16,429 nt of DNA. Source: Spirochaeta sp. UBA5339. GTDB lineage: Bacteria; Spirochaetota; Spirochaetia; DSM-2461. Shown here one piece after another: positions 7,208 through 13,773 of the stretch. Under the pieces are notes generated by a model. It saw only the letters and a list, made by a program, of their open reading frames with translations. It made no database searches and was not told where the DNA came from. A program made the translations under genes and the position numbers. The stretch's first letter is position 1; each line of letters starts with the position of its first letter. The DNA lies in assembly GCA_002408085.1 (NCBI GenBank), contig DHQL01000016.1, positions 1 through 16,429 on the forward strand. Reading direction: 5' to 3'.

Positions 7208-8401
7208 TCAGGCCGGCAGTTCCTTTACGGGAAAAAACAGTGCCGACTCGGGGCAGACAAAGGTACACAGGGCGCAACCGTCACAGCTGGACTCCTCAAT
7301 GCTGACCTTTCTGCCAACAAGGCTGATGGCCTGATAACCGCCGTCACGGCAGGCCACAACACACTTGCCGCATCCGGTACAGGCTTCAAGATCAATCCCG
7401 GGGACAAGATCGGCCTTCTTGTTCAGTGACTCATGGGTGGTCAGCTTCTTAACGGCAACCCCTCTTAAGTCATCCAGAGAGTTGAAACCCATCTCCTTCA
7501 GATAGGACTCTGTTCCGGCAATCATCTTTTTGACAATGCCGAATCCGGAGACCATTACCTCTGTACAGACCTGTACATGGTTGGCTCCCAGGGAGATATA
7601 CTCCATGGCATCGGACCAGTTGGAAACACCGCCCATTGCTGACAGGGGAAGATCGATCCCTCTGGCAAGCTGTGAGATAACCCTCAGTCCTATGGGTTTT
7701 ACGGCGGGACCGGAGTATCCTCCCAGGGTGGAAAATCCCTGAACCATGGGATAGGGTGTCAGGGTCTTCAGGTCCACTCCGGAGAGGGACTCAACTGTAT
7801 TGATTGCGGCAAGAGCATCAGCTCCCCCTTCTTTTGCGGCTTCGGCAATCTCAACCACCGAGGTCACATTGGGTGTCAGTTTGACAATAACCGGAATGGA
7901 GACGGACTTTGTGACCCACTCGGTAATAAGTTTTGTTATATTTTTGTTCTGACCGATGGCGGCGCCCACACCCTTTTCGGGCATTCCGTGGGGACAGGAG
8001 AAGTTCAATTCAAGAGCCTGGGCTCCGGTTTTTTCCGCCCAGACGGCAAGGTCGCCCCAGGACTTCTCATTGCTGTCTCCCATAATGGAAACGACAATAA
8101 GTTTTGAAGGCCACTTCTCTCTGAGCTCTTTGATTCCCTCCTCCCAGTACTGGAGGTTCTGTTTGCTCACAAGCTCAAAGTTCTCAAAACCGATAACCCG
8201 TTTACCCTCTTTAAGGGCATGAAAACGGGGTTTGGCATCTTCAATATCCATATAATCGGGCTTGATGGTCTTTGTAACGACTCCGGCCCATCCGGCCTTG
8301 AAGGCCCGATCAATCATATCAATGCTGGCTGTAGGAGGAGCCGAAGCCAGCAGAAAGGGATTTTCCAGAGGTAATCCGCAAAAAGTGCTTTTTAAATCCA
8401 T
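7208..8401 (-). CDS. preA: NAD(P)-dependent dihydropyrimidine dehydrogenase subunit PreA
   Basis: It reduces uracil or thymine to the 5,6-dihydro compound, the first step of the reductive pathway. It has 397 residues against about 411 for E. coli PreA. An FMN-binding TIM barrel of the dihydroorotate dehydrogenase type covers 1-315, with the DPD-type active-site loop ELNFSCPHGM (general acid C136) and INTVESLSG at 200-207. The C-terminal ferredoxin domain has two [4Fe-4S] motifs: C341-C344-C347-C351 and C373-C376-C379-C383. A strong AAGGAGA site precedes the ATG. It is the first gene of the operon, behind a sigma-54-like element at 8499-8515. In E. coli, PreA works with the FAD subunit PreT; no preT is in this window, so the electron donor must be encoded elsewhere or be different. 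Confidence 0.93.
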   Translation of the reverse strand: MDLKSTFCGLPLENPFLLASAPPTASIDMIDRAFKAGWAGVVTKTIKPDYMDIEDAKPRFHALKEGKRVIGFENFELVSKQNLQYWEEGIKELREKWPSKLIVVSIMGDSNEKSWGDLAVWAEKTGAQALELNFSCPHGMPEKGVGAAIGQNKNITKLITEWVTKSVSIPVIVKLTPNVTSVVEIAEAAKEGGADALAAINTVESLSGVDLKTLTPYPMVQGFSTLGGYSGPAVKPIGLRVISQLARGIDLPLSAMGGVSNWSDAMEYISLGANHVQVCTEVMVSGFGIVKKMIAGTESYLKEMGFNSLDDLRGVAVKKLTTHESLNKKADLVPGIDLEACTGCGKCVVACRDGGYQAISLVGRKVSIEESSCDGCALCTFVCPESALFFPVKELPA

Positions 8402-8498
8402 AGTATTTCTCCTTAAGAAACAGTTTCCAGGCTGTTCCGGTCTGATGAAAATAAAAGAGGATCAGTACAGGTATCCGGAACAGAGACAAACACCACAA

Positions 8499-8515
8499 TG
8501 CACAGACTGTGCCAA
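8499..8515 (-). promoter_or_regulatory. Sigma-54-like -24/-12 promoter for preA operon
   Basis: On the minus strand this reads TTGGCACAGTCTGTGCA, compared with the RpoN consensus YTGGCACGRNNNTTGCW. Twelve of 14 specified positions match, and the essential GG and GC are exactly 10 bp apart. Transcription would start near 8488, leaving a leader of about 87 nt. The same bases contain a perfect 13-bp palindrome (GCACAG-A-CTGTGC at 8500-8512), so an operator is an alternative or additional reading. Confidence 0.5.
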
Positions 8516-8637
8516 AATTGACAAAAATGTTAATTTCTCTGGTCTTTTTATACTTCACAGTACTTCTATACTGATTTTGCCCGATGGGTGAGGACAGAAA
8601 AAGGTAGATTCACATCTTATTTCTCTTATTGAAATGT

Positions 8638-8659
8638 AAAAAAGCAGGCCCGAAGGGGC
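8638..8659 (-). terminator. Weak leftward hairpin with T-run
   Basis: GCCC (8648-8651) pairs with GGGC (8656-8659) around GAAG, extended by one G-U pair. Read leftward it is followed, after four bases, by six T residues (complement of 8638-8643). The stem is short, so this is a weak candidate. It could end a short leftward transcript from within the control region. No gene needing it is established. Confidence 0.25.
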
Positions 8660-8713
8660 TCTCTAAATGGGGATCTCATATTTTTCATACAATTTTGTAA
8701 TTTGGTGATTCTT

Positions 8714-8731
8714 TTTTACCCATAGGTAAAA
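8714..8731. promoter_or_regulatory. Perfect dyad TTTTACC-CATA-GGTAAAA
   Basis: Seven base pairs, exact, with a 4-nt centre. This looks like a regulator binding site. It lies about 200 bp upstream of the preA promoter element and about 290 bp upstream of the ABC one. The binding protein is unknown. Confidence 0.35.
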
Positions 8732-8830
8732 TCCCGGTATTTTTTATAGTTGAGAGTCTCTTTCTCAAGTCGATTTTCACCAAAAAGTCATAATCATTAA
8801 GTTTCAAGACCCTGAAATCTGTCCACATAA

Positions 8831-8852
8831 TTGTCAGGAAAAGGTCTGACAA
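8831..8852. promoter_or_regulatory. Perfect dyad TTGTCAG-N8-CTGACAA
   Basis: Seven exact base pairs with an 8-nt spacer, about 165 bp upstream of the ABC -24 element. That distance is usual for an enhancer-type activator site of a sigma-54 promoter. The sequence does not resemble the enterobacterial NtrC site, so the activator is unknown. Confidence 0.4.
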
Positions 8853-9017
8853 CTCCTCGAATCCGGGATTTTTCCCTCTGAACAACAGGACTGATCAGAG
8901 CAGATCTTCTAGAGGTCAGTATAAATACTCTTTGAAAACCTTTCGAAATCCCCTTCTCCCTATACCTTTTATAAGGGGAAAAATTTCCTGAAATTATTTT
9001 CCAGACAATGGAGTAAT

Positions 9018-9034
9018 ATGGCATGGACCTTGCA
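9018..9034 (+). promoter_or_regulatory. Sigma-54-like -24/-12 promoter for the ABC operon
   Basis: ATGGCATGGACCTTGCA matches TGGCA-GR-N3-TTGCA of the RpoN consensus at 12 of 14 specified positions, with GG and GC exactly 10 bp apart. Transcription would start near 9045, giving a leader of about 80 nt that contains a CCTGC...GCAGG hairpin (9082-9112). A TATAAT also occurs just after (9036-9041), but I see no -35 box at the right distance. Confidence 0.5.
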
Positions 9035-9125
9035 TATATAATTTGCATCAAAAAAGAGATTTGAAATCACCGATATTCCGCCCTGCAAGTGACAGAGAGC
9101 AGGAATTTCGCTTAAGGATGATGCA

Positions 9126-9905
9126 ATGCAGACAGCTGAAACAGAGATTAATATCAAGGGACTGTGCGTAACCTTCCCTGACAAGGACGGCGGCGAGGAC
9201 ATCCACGCACTGACCGATGTAAATCTTGATATAAAGCAGGGAGAGTTTATCTCCCTTCTGGGTCCTTCGGGATGCGGAAAAACTACCCTCCTCAGATCCA
9301 TTGCGGACCTTCAGAAGCCCTCATCGGGAATTATTTCCGTAAAGGGCAGAACCCCCCATGAAATCAGACTGAGTCAGAAATACGGTATAGTTTTCCAGAG
9401 TCCCGTACTCTACGACTGGAGAACCGTAAGAAGGAACATCTGCATGCCCATGGAGGTGATCGGTCTTCCCAAGAAGGAGAGAACCCGCCGTGTGGACGCC
9501 ATGCTGGAACTGGTGGGACTGACCAAGTTCGGAAAGAAGTACCCCCATCAGCTTTCAGGCGGTATGCAGCAGAGAGTCGGTATCGCCCGGGCCCTGGCCC
9601 TGGATCCCGAGATCCTCCTTATGGATGAGCCCTTCTCGGCACTGGACGAGTTCACCAAGGAGAAGCTCCATATGGACCTTCTGGATATCTGGAATAAGAC
9701 AAACAAGACCATCCTCTTTGTTACCCATAACATCCAGGAATCTGTATTCCTGTCAGACAGGGTCGTTGTACTCTCCCCCCACCCCGGAAGAGTTTCGGCT
9801 GTTGTGGACATTGACGTACCCCGTCCCCGTGATCTTTCAAGCAAGGGAACTCCCGAGTTCAATGCTCTGGTCAACAAGGTCAGAAACAGCTTTGAGGGAG
9901 TCTAG
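9126..9905 (+). CDS. ABC transporter ATP-binding protein, NitT/TauT type
   Basis: The cytoplasmic ATPase of an importer, 259 residues. All motifs are intact: Walker A GPSGCGKT at 46-53, Q-loop Q91 followed by LYDWRTV, signature LSGGMQQR at 143-150, Walker B ILLMDEP at 163-169, D-loop SALDE, and switch histidine H201 (VTHNIQE). The layout is that of SsuB/TauB/ThiZ-like ATPases. The start is set by AAGGA at 9114-9118, 7 nt upstream of the ATG. It is the first gene of a four-gene operon and is followed with one base of spacing by the first permease. The substrate is not readable from this subunit; the divergent pyrimidine operon suggests a pyrimidine or a related ureide. Confidence 0.93.
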   Translation: MQTAETEINIKGLCVTFPDKDGGEDIHALTDVNLDIKQGEFISLLGPSGCGKTTLLRSIADLQKPSSGIISVKGRTPHEIRLSQKYGIVFQSPVLYDWRTVRRNICMPMEVIGLPKKERTRRVDAMLELVGLTKFGKKYPHQLSGGMQQRVGIARALALDPEILLMDEPFSALDEFTKEKLHMDLLDIWNKTNKTILFVTHNIQESVFLSDRVVVLSPHPGRVSAVVDIDVPRPRDLSSKGTPEFNALVNKVRNSFEGV

Positions 9906-9906
9906 T

Positions 9907-10728
9907 ATGACAAGAGCACAGAAAGACAAACTGACCGACATTCTGGTTATACTGGTATGGGTTCTGGGTCTGATCATCCTCTGGGAGATCGGAGCATCCA
10001 TTGTAGCCCAGACAAAGCGGACCCCCGCCAACGTACTGCCGCACCTGTCTCAAATAGTTGAGTCCGTTTTCAGCGATAAAATGGTAAGCAACAAGCAGAC
10101 CGCCTGGCAGATCGTTATGAGCAACGCCGGGATTACCCTCTGGAGAGCGGGTCTTGGTTTTATGATCGGTGTGATTGTAGGATTTATCCTGGCCCTCTTT
10201 ATGCGTTACTTCAAGGCCGTTGAAAAAACCGCCTTTCCCTACCTTATGATGATACAGATGATCCCCATTCTCGGAATGGCACCCATCGTACTGGCCATCA
10301 CCAAGGACATCAACAAGAGCCGGATCATGATCGCGGCAATCCTGACCTTCTACCCCGTTGCTACAAACACCCTTGCGGGTCTGAAGTCTGTAGAGAAGGA
10401 GAAACTTGATCTGATGCACTCTCTGGCGGCGAGCAACTGGCATATCTACACCAAGCTCCTCCTCCCCTCCTGTGTTCCCTATCTCTTTACGGGACTGAAG
10501 ATTGCGGCCCCCATGGCCATCACAGCCTCCATCCTGGTGGACACCCTCCAGGGAAGCGGAGGTCTGGGAACCATGCTCAGCCAGTCATTAAAGCATGCCA
10601 TAAGCATCTATGTTTTCTGGCAGATTGTATTTGTAAGCGCCTTTATCGGAATCCTGAGCTATAAACTGATGTCAGTTATCGAAAAGCTCTACTCTCCCCA
10701 CGAAAAGGCAAAGGCGGCAAAATCATGA
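9907..10728 (+). CDS. ABC transporter permease 1, NitT/TauT (BPD_transp_1) type
   Basis: An integral membrane permease of 273 residues. The start is the ATG at 9907, one base after the ATPase stop, with GAGGGAG 6 nt upstream. The frame stays open back to 9625, but that part lies inside the ATPase gene and is not used. Hydrophobic segments are visible at about 11-33, 80-99, 112-131, 140-157, 200-215 and 240-260. The EAA loop that docks on the ATPase is at about 166-195 (KLDLMHSLAASNWHIYTKLLLP). Its TGA overlaps the next permease start (ATGA), so the two permeases are probably made together as a heterodimer. Confidence 0.92.
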   Translation: MTRAQKDKLTDILVILVWVLGLIILWEIGASIVAQTKRTPANVLPHLSQIVESVFSDKMVSNKQTAWQIVMSNAGITLWRAGLGFMIGVIVGFILALFMRYFKAVEKTAFPYLMMIQMIPILGMAPIVLAITKDINKSRIMIAAILTFYPVATNTLAGLKSVEKEKLDLMHSLAASNWHIYTKLLLPSCVPYLFTGLKIAAPMAITASILVDTLQGSGGLGTMLSQSLKHAISIYVFWQIVFVSAFIGILSYKLMSVIEKLYSPHEKAKAAKS

Positions 10729-11522
10729 TTAAAATGGATAAAGAGAAACTCTCTTCAATACTGTATCCCCTTGTCTTCGGAGCCTTCGTAATCATCATGT
10801 GGCAGACCGAGGCCATCCACTTTCTAATGGGTGCCGACACCTTCACCCTGCCCCTGCCCACCAGGATTCTGACCATCCTGACAGAGAACCTGCCCAAGGT
10901 TCTGACAAACACAAAGGCTACCCTGATGGTTGCAGCAGGAGGACTTGCCATGGGTTCCCTTCTGGGATACCTGTTGGCCATTATTGCATCTGCCTTCCCC
11001 AAATGGGGAGTGGGCGGTCTGTCTGTGGTTTCTGCATTCAATGCGGTGCCCATTATCGCCATCGCACCGATTCTGAACAACCTGACCAAGGACTTCAGCC
11101 GGGACCCCAATGTGCGGAGCATGCTTGCCAAGACCCTGGTGGTAATGATCACCTGTACCGTCTCCATGAGCGTAAACGCCTACAGGGGGTTTACGGAGCT
11201 CAAGCCCTATTCCGAGGACCTGATGCACTCTCTGGCGGCAGGCAAGTGGACCATCTTTACCAAGCTGAAGGTGCCCAACAGCGTTCCCTATATCTTTACG
11301 GCTCTCAGAGTCTCTGTACCTGCCAGTATTATCTCAGCAATGGTAAGCGAGTACTTTGCCGAGTACATCATCGGTGTGGGACGAATGATTCGGGAGAACA
11401 TCGTACTGGCCCAGTACGCCACCGCATGGGCTTACATTGCAGCAGCCTTTGTGATCGGTATTTCCATGTACGTGCTGCTGCTGATATTTGAAGGAATTTG
11501 CATGAAGGGACGCCGCGCCTGA
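10725..11522 (+). CDS. ABC transporter permease 2, NitT/TauT (BPD_transp_1) type
   Basis: The second membrane permease, 265 residues, overlapping the first by the 4-bp ATGA. Hydrophobic segments are at about 12-28, 65-90, 100-116, 137-152, 193-208 and 236-256. The EAA loop at about 164-190 (EDLMHSLAAGKWTIFTKLKVP) is very close to that of permease 1, including a 20-nt identical DNA stretch. The two genes are therefore probably an old duplication kept as a pair against one ATPase. A second ATG at codon 4 is an alternative start. It ends 51 bp before the binding-protein gene. Confidence 0.92.
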   Translation: MIKMDKEKLSSILYPLVFGAFVIIMWQTEAIHFLMGADTFTLPLPTRILTILTENLPKVLTNTKATLMVAAGGLAMGSLLGYLLAIIASAFPKWGVGGLSVVSAFNAVPIIAIAPILNNLTKDFSRDPNVRSMLAKTLVVMITCTVSMSVNAYRGFTELKPYSEDLMHSLAAGKWTIFTKLKVPNSVPYIFTALRVSVPASIISAMVSEYFAEYIIGVGRMIRENIVLAQYATAWAYIAAAFVIGISMYVLLLIFEGICMKGRRA

Positions 11523-11573
11523 TAAGGGCCGGAATCTTCATTAAAATTAGAATAACATTACAGGAGAAAAGAA

Positions 11574-12659
11574 ATGAAAGGGTTTAAGAAAATGTGTATC
11601 ACACTGACTCTCACTGCCGTATCTGCCGCAGCTGCATTTGCCAGCGGTCAGCAGGCAGTTGAAGTCAGCTACTATGACGCTGATGCCTCTGTTGAGAGCA
11701 TCGTTGTTGACGCTGCGGGAAAAGGACAGGTTGGAAACTGGGGCCTCGGAAACGAGTATGAGATTCAGGCTCTTCTGACCAAATACGGACAGCCCACGAC
11801 CTACCTCAGCCAGGCCTTCGATATGGACGGATTCGATGACGACTCCATCCTTCTGGCTTCCGCTATGACCTACAACGAGCTGGGTCTTGTAAAGAACAGC
11901 TACGACGGCGGTTACGGCTACGGTGATGAAGTTTCCTTCATCGACATGAACGATGAGGGCGTTGCCATGCTCGAAGACAACCTGTTTACAACAGCTGCCT
12001 TCGCCGCGGAAAACCCCGAAACAGTCAAGGCATTTATCTATGCAGCCATGAAGGGTTGGGAGTACGCCTGTGCCAACCCCGAAGAAGCAGCGGAGATCGT
12101 ATTCAACTACGGATCTTCCGTTTCCGCCGAGCACCAGGCTTACATGGCCGACCAGGTAAAAAAGCTTGTTGAAACCGACACAAAGGGAAGCATGGTATCC
12201 GACTACGGAAAGATGGACGAGGCTGCCATGGCCCAGACTCTGGAGCTGGCCAAAACCTACATCAAACTGGAAGACTCCGTTGCTGCCGGTGCTCTGAGTG
12301 AAATGACGCTGGACGACATACGCGACACCTCCTACTGGACAGCCGCCATGTCTGCATCCTCCTTCAGCCCTGAGAAAACAGATGTAAGCATTCAGCTGAA
12401 ATGGCTGCCCCAGGCACAGTTTATGGGTTACTATGTAGCTCTGGACAAGGGATACTTCGAAGAAGTTGGCCTGAATGTAACCATCATCCCCGGCGGTGGA
12501 GATATTGGTGAAACAACAGCCGTATACACTGGTCAGGTTGACTTCGGTGTAACATGGGTTTCCAACCTGATCGCCGCCAACGCCGGCGGAATGGGTCTGG
12601 TTGAGGTTGCCCAGGTTTACCAGAGATCAGGTCTGGTTCTGGTTTACAAGACAAAATAA
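11574..12659 (+). CDS. NMT1/THI5-type substrate-binding protein in circularly permuted order
   Basis: The periplasmic binding protein of the adjacent importer, 361 residues. A Sec signal peptide is visible at 1-23 (KK, hydrophobic core, AFA|SGQQ) with no lipobox cysteine. The NMT1/THI5-like segments are all present but in swapped order. Residues about 40-258 hold what is normally the C-terminal two-thirds: GNWGLGNEYEIQALL at 54-68, LASAMTYNELG at 94-104, DMNDEGVAMLED at 124-135, the MKGWEYACANPEEAAE helix at 159-174, and DDIRDTSYW at 247-255, near the usual family end. After a linker (SASSFSPEKTD, 260-270) comes what is normally the mature N-terminal third: QLKWLPQAQFMGYYVA at 274-289, PGGGDIGET at 306-314, DFGVTWVSNLI at 323-333 and YQRSGLVLVYKTK at the very end. 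AGGAGA precedes the ATG and a strong terminator follows. It looks intact and expressed, not broken. The ligand is inferred only from neighbours. Confidence 0.88.
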   Translation: MKGFKKMCITLTLTAVSAAAAFASGQQAVEVSYYDADASVESIVVDAAGKGQVGNWGLGNEYEIQALLTKYGQPTTYLSQAFDMDGFDDDSILLASAMTYNELGLVKNSYDGGYGYGDEVSFIDMNDEGVAMLEDNLFTTAAFAAENPETVKAFIYAAMKGWEYACANPEEAAEIVFNYGSSVSAEHQAYMADQVKKLVETDTKGSMVSDYGKMDEAAMAQTLELAKTYIKLEDSVAAGALSEMTLDDIRDTSYWTAAMSASSFSPEKTDVSIQLKWLPQAQFMGYYVALDKGYFEEVGLNVTIIPGGGDIGETTAVYTGQVDFGVTWVSNLIAANAGGMGLVEVAQVYQRSGLVLVYKTK

Positions 12660-12690
12660 GCCCTTTAAGGCTTAACCCTTAGTAAAATAA

Positions 12691-12730
12691 AAAACCCGGA
12701 TGATCCTCTACGGATTTCCGGGTTTTTTTT
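12691..12730. terminator. Bidirectional intrinsic terminator
   Basis: AAAACCCGGA (12691-12700) pairs exactly with TCCGGGTTTT (12717-12726) around a 16-nt loop that itself contains ATCC/GGAT. Rightward it is followed by a total of eight T; leftward by TTTTTTATTTTA. It therefore serves both the ABC operon (+) and the converging SPFH gene (-). Confidence 0.9.
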
Positions 12731-12733
12731 GCC

Positions 12734-12753
12734 CTGCCCCCATCGGGGAGCAG
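12734..12753. repeat. GC-rich hairpin between convergent genes
   Basis: CTGCCCCCATCGGGGAGCAG folds into a stem of about 8 bp with one wobble and a 3-nt loop. No T-run follows on either strand, so it is an accessory structure next to the main terminator rather than a terminator itself. Confidence 0.4.
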
Positions 12754-12832
12754 AATTTATCAGATCCGGGAGACCGGTTTATGCCGGCCCGCTGGATGCC
12801 CGGGATCGGAATCCGGGGCCTATAAAACAGAT

Positions 12833-13753
12833 CTAGTTTGAAACTTCCTTCAGGGAGGTTACCAGACCGGCGAGGTTCTGGATCTCCGAAGGAATAATAA
12901 TCTTTGTGGACTGACCGTCTGCCACCTTGGCCAGAGCTTCCAGGCTCTTGAGCTTTACAACGGCGTCATCGGCTGCGGCCTGCTTCAGCATGGCAAGTCC
13001 CTTTGCTGTGGCCTGCTGCACCTGCATAATCGCTTCTGCTTCACCCTCGGCCTCTCTGATGGCCGCTTCCTTAGCGGCTTCTGCTGTCAAAATGGCAGCC
13101 TGCTTGCCGGCTTCAGCGTCCAGAATGGCCGCTTCCTTTCTACCTTCTGCCAGAAGTACGGCAGACTTCTTCTCACCTTCGGCGCGGAGGATGGATTCCC
13201 TTCTCTCACGCTCGGCGCGCATCTGTTTCTCCATGGCGTTCTGGATGTCCTCGGGGGGAAGGATGTTCTTTACTTCCACACGGTTAACCTTGATACCCCA
13301 GGGGTCTGTGGCCTCATCCAGGATGCTGCGCATCTTGGTGTTGATCAGATCACGGGAGGTCAGGGTCTCGTCCAGTTCCAGCTCACCGATAATATTTCTC
13401 AGGGTAGTGGCTGTCAGGTTCTCGATGGCCGAGATGGGACGGTCCACACCGTAGGTGAAGAGCTTGGGGTCTGTGATGGCGTAGTAGACGACGGTGTCGA
13501 TCTGCATGGTTACGTTATCCTTGGTGATAACGGGCTGAGGATCGAAGTCGATTACATTCTCCTTCATGGAAACCTTGTTGGCCACCTTGTCCACCAGAGG
13601 GATCTTAACGTGGAGACCAACTTCCCAGGTCGCCTGGTAGGCACCAAGGCGTTCCAGAATGTAGCACTGTGCCTGAGGAACGATTCTGATGTTCTTGATC
13701 AGAAGAATCAGAAGAAATACAAGAAAAGCAATTAAAAGCCATGATGAACTCAT
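12833..13753 (-). CDS. qmcA: SPFH/stomatin-family membrane protein, QmcA-like
   Basis: A membrane-anchored scaffold of the stomatin/prohibitin/flotillin group, 306 residues, thought in bacteria to organise membrane domains and proteases. One N-terminal membrane anchor (about 5-20) is followed by the SPFH domain (about 23-175). Then comes an Ala/Glu-rich coiled coil with five near-exact 11-residue repeats (AExxKxAAILx, 191-242) and a short hydrophobic C-terminal end. Typical stomatin segments are visible: ILERLGAY, ENVIDFDPQPVITKDNV and ILPPEDIQNAM. AAGGAG precedes the ATG, 20 bp after the nfeD stop. This is the usual nfeD-stomatin pairing, and the partners are expected to bind each other. It ends against the shared terminator at 12691-12730. 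Confidence 0.9.
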   Translation of the reverse strand: MSSSWLLIAFLVFLLILLIKNIRIVPQAQCYILERLGAYQATWEVGLHVKIPLVDKVANKVSMKENVIDFDPQPVITKDNVTMQIDTVVYYAITDPKLFTYGVDRPISAIENLTATTLRNIIGELELDETLTSRDLINTKMRSILDEATDPWGIKVNRVEVKNILPPEDIQNAMEKQMRAERERRESILRAEGEKKSAVLLAEGRKEAAILDAEAGKQAAILTAEAAKEAAIREAEGEAEAIMQVQQATAKGLAMLKQAAADDAVVKLKSLEALAKVADGQSTKIIIPSEIQNLAGLVTSLKEVSN

Positions 13754-13773
13754 AATATAACTCCTTAAAATTA

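Larger units (their letters stand above)
8402..9125. other. Divergent control region between pyrimidine operon and ABC operon
   Basis: A 724-bp gene-poor region separating two divergent operons. It carries a sigma-54-like -24/-12 element for each operon (8499-8515 leftward, 9018-9034 rightward). It also has perfect dyads at 8500-8512, 8714-8731 and 8831-8852, a 10-bp long-range complement (8728-8737 with 8863-8872) and a weak hairpin with an A-run at 8638-8659. A 66-codon leftward ORF (8885-8685) starts at TTG with no ribosome site and is not accepted. Between 8516 and 9017 there is room for activator binding sites of the kind sigma-54 promoters need. Confidence 0.6.

Noticed and set aside
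8685..8885. 66-codon leftward ORF in the divergent region
   Set aside because: It has a TTG start without a ribosome site, no family likeness, and overlaps dyads that look regulatory; the weak hairpin after it is not enough support.
9625..9906. Upstream extension of permease 1
   Set aside because: It overlaps the ATPase gene in another frame; the ATG at 9907 has a proper ribosome site and gives a normal permease length.
11574..11650. Lipoprotein signal on the binding protein
   Set aside because: There is no cysteine near the cleavage region; the only early Cys (residue 8) is before the hydrophobic core, so an ordinary signal peptide fits better.
11574..12659. Reading the binding protein as a frameshifted or truncated pseudogene
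   Set aside because: The frame is continuous, both family halves are present, and the signal peptide, ribosome site and terminator are intact; permutation explains it better.
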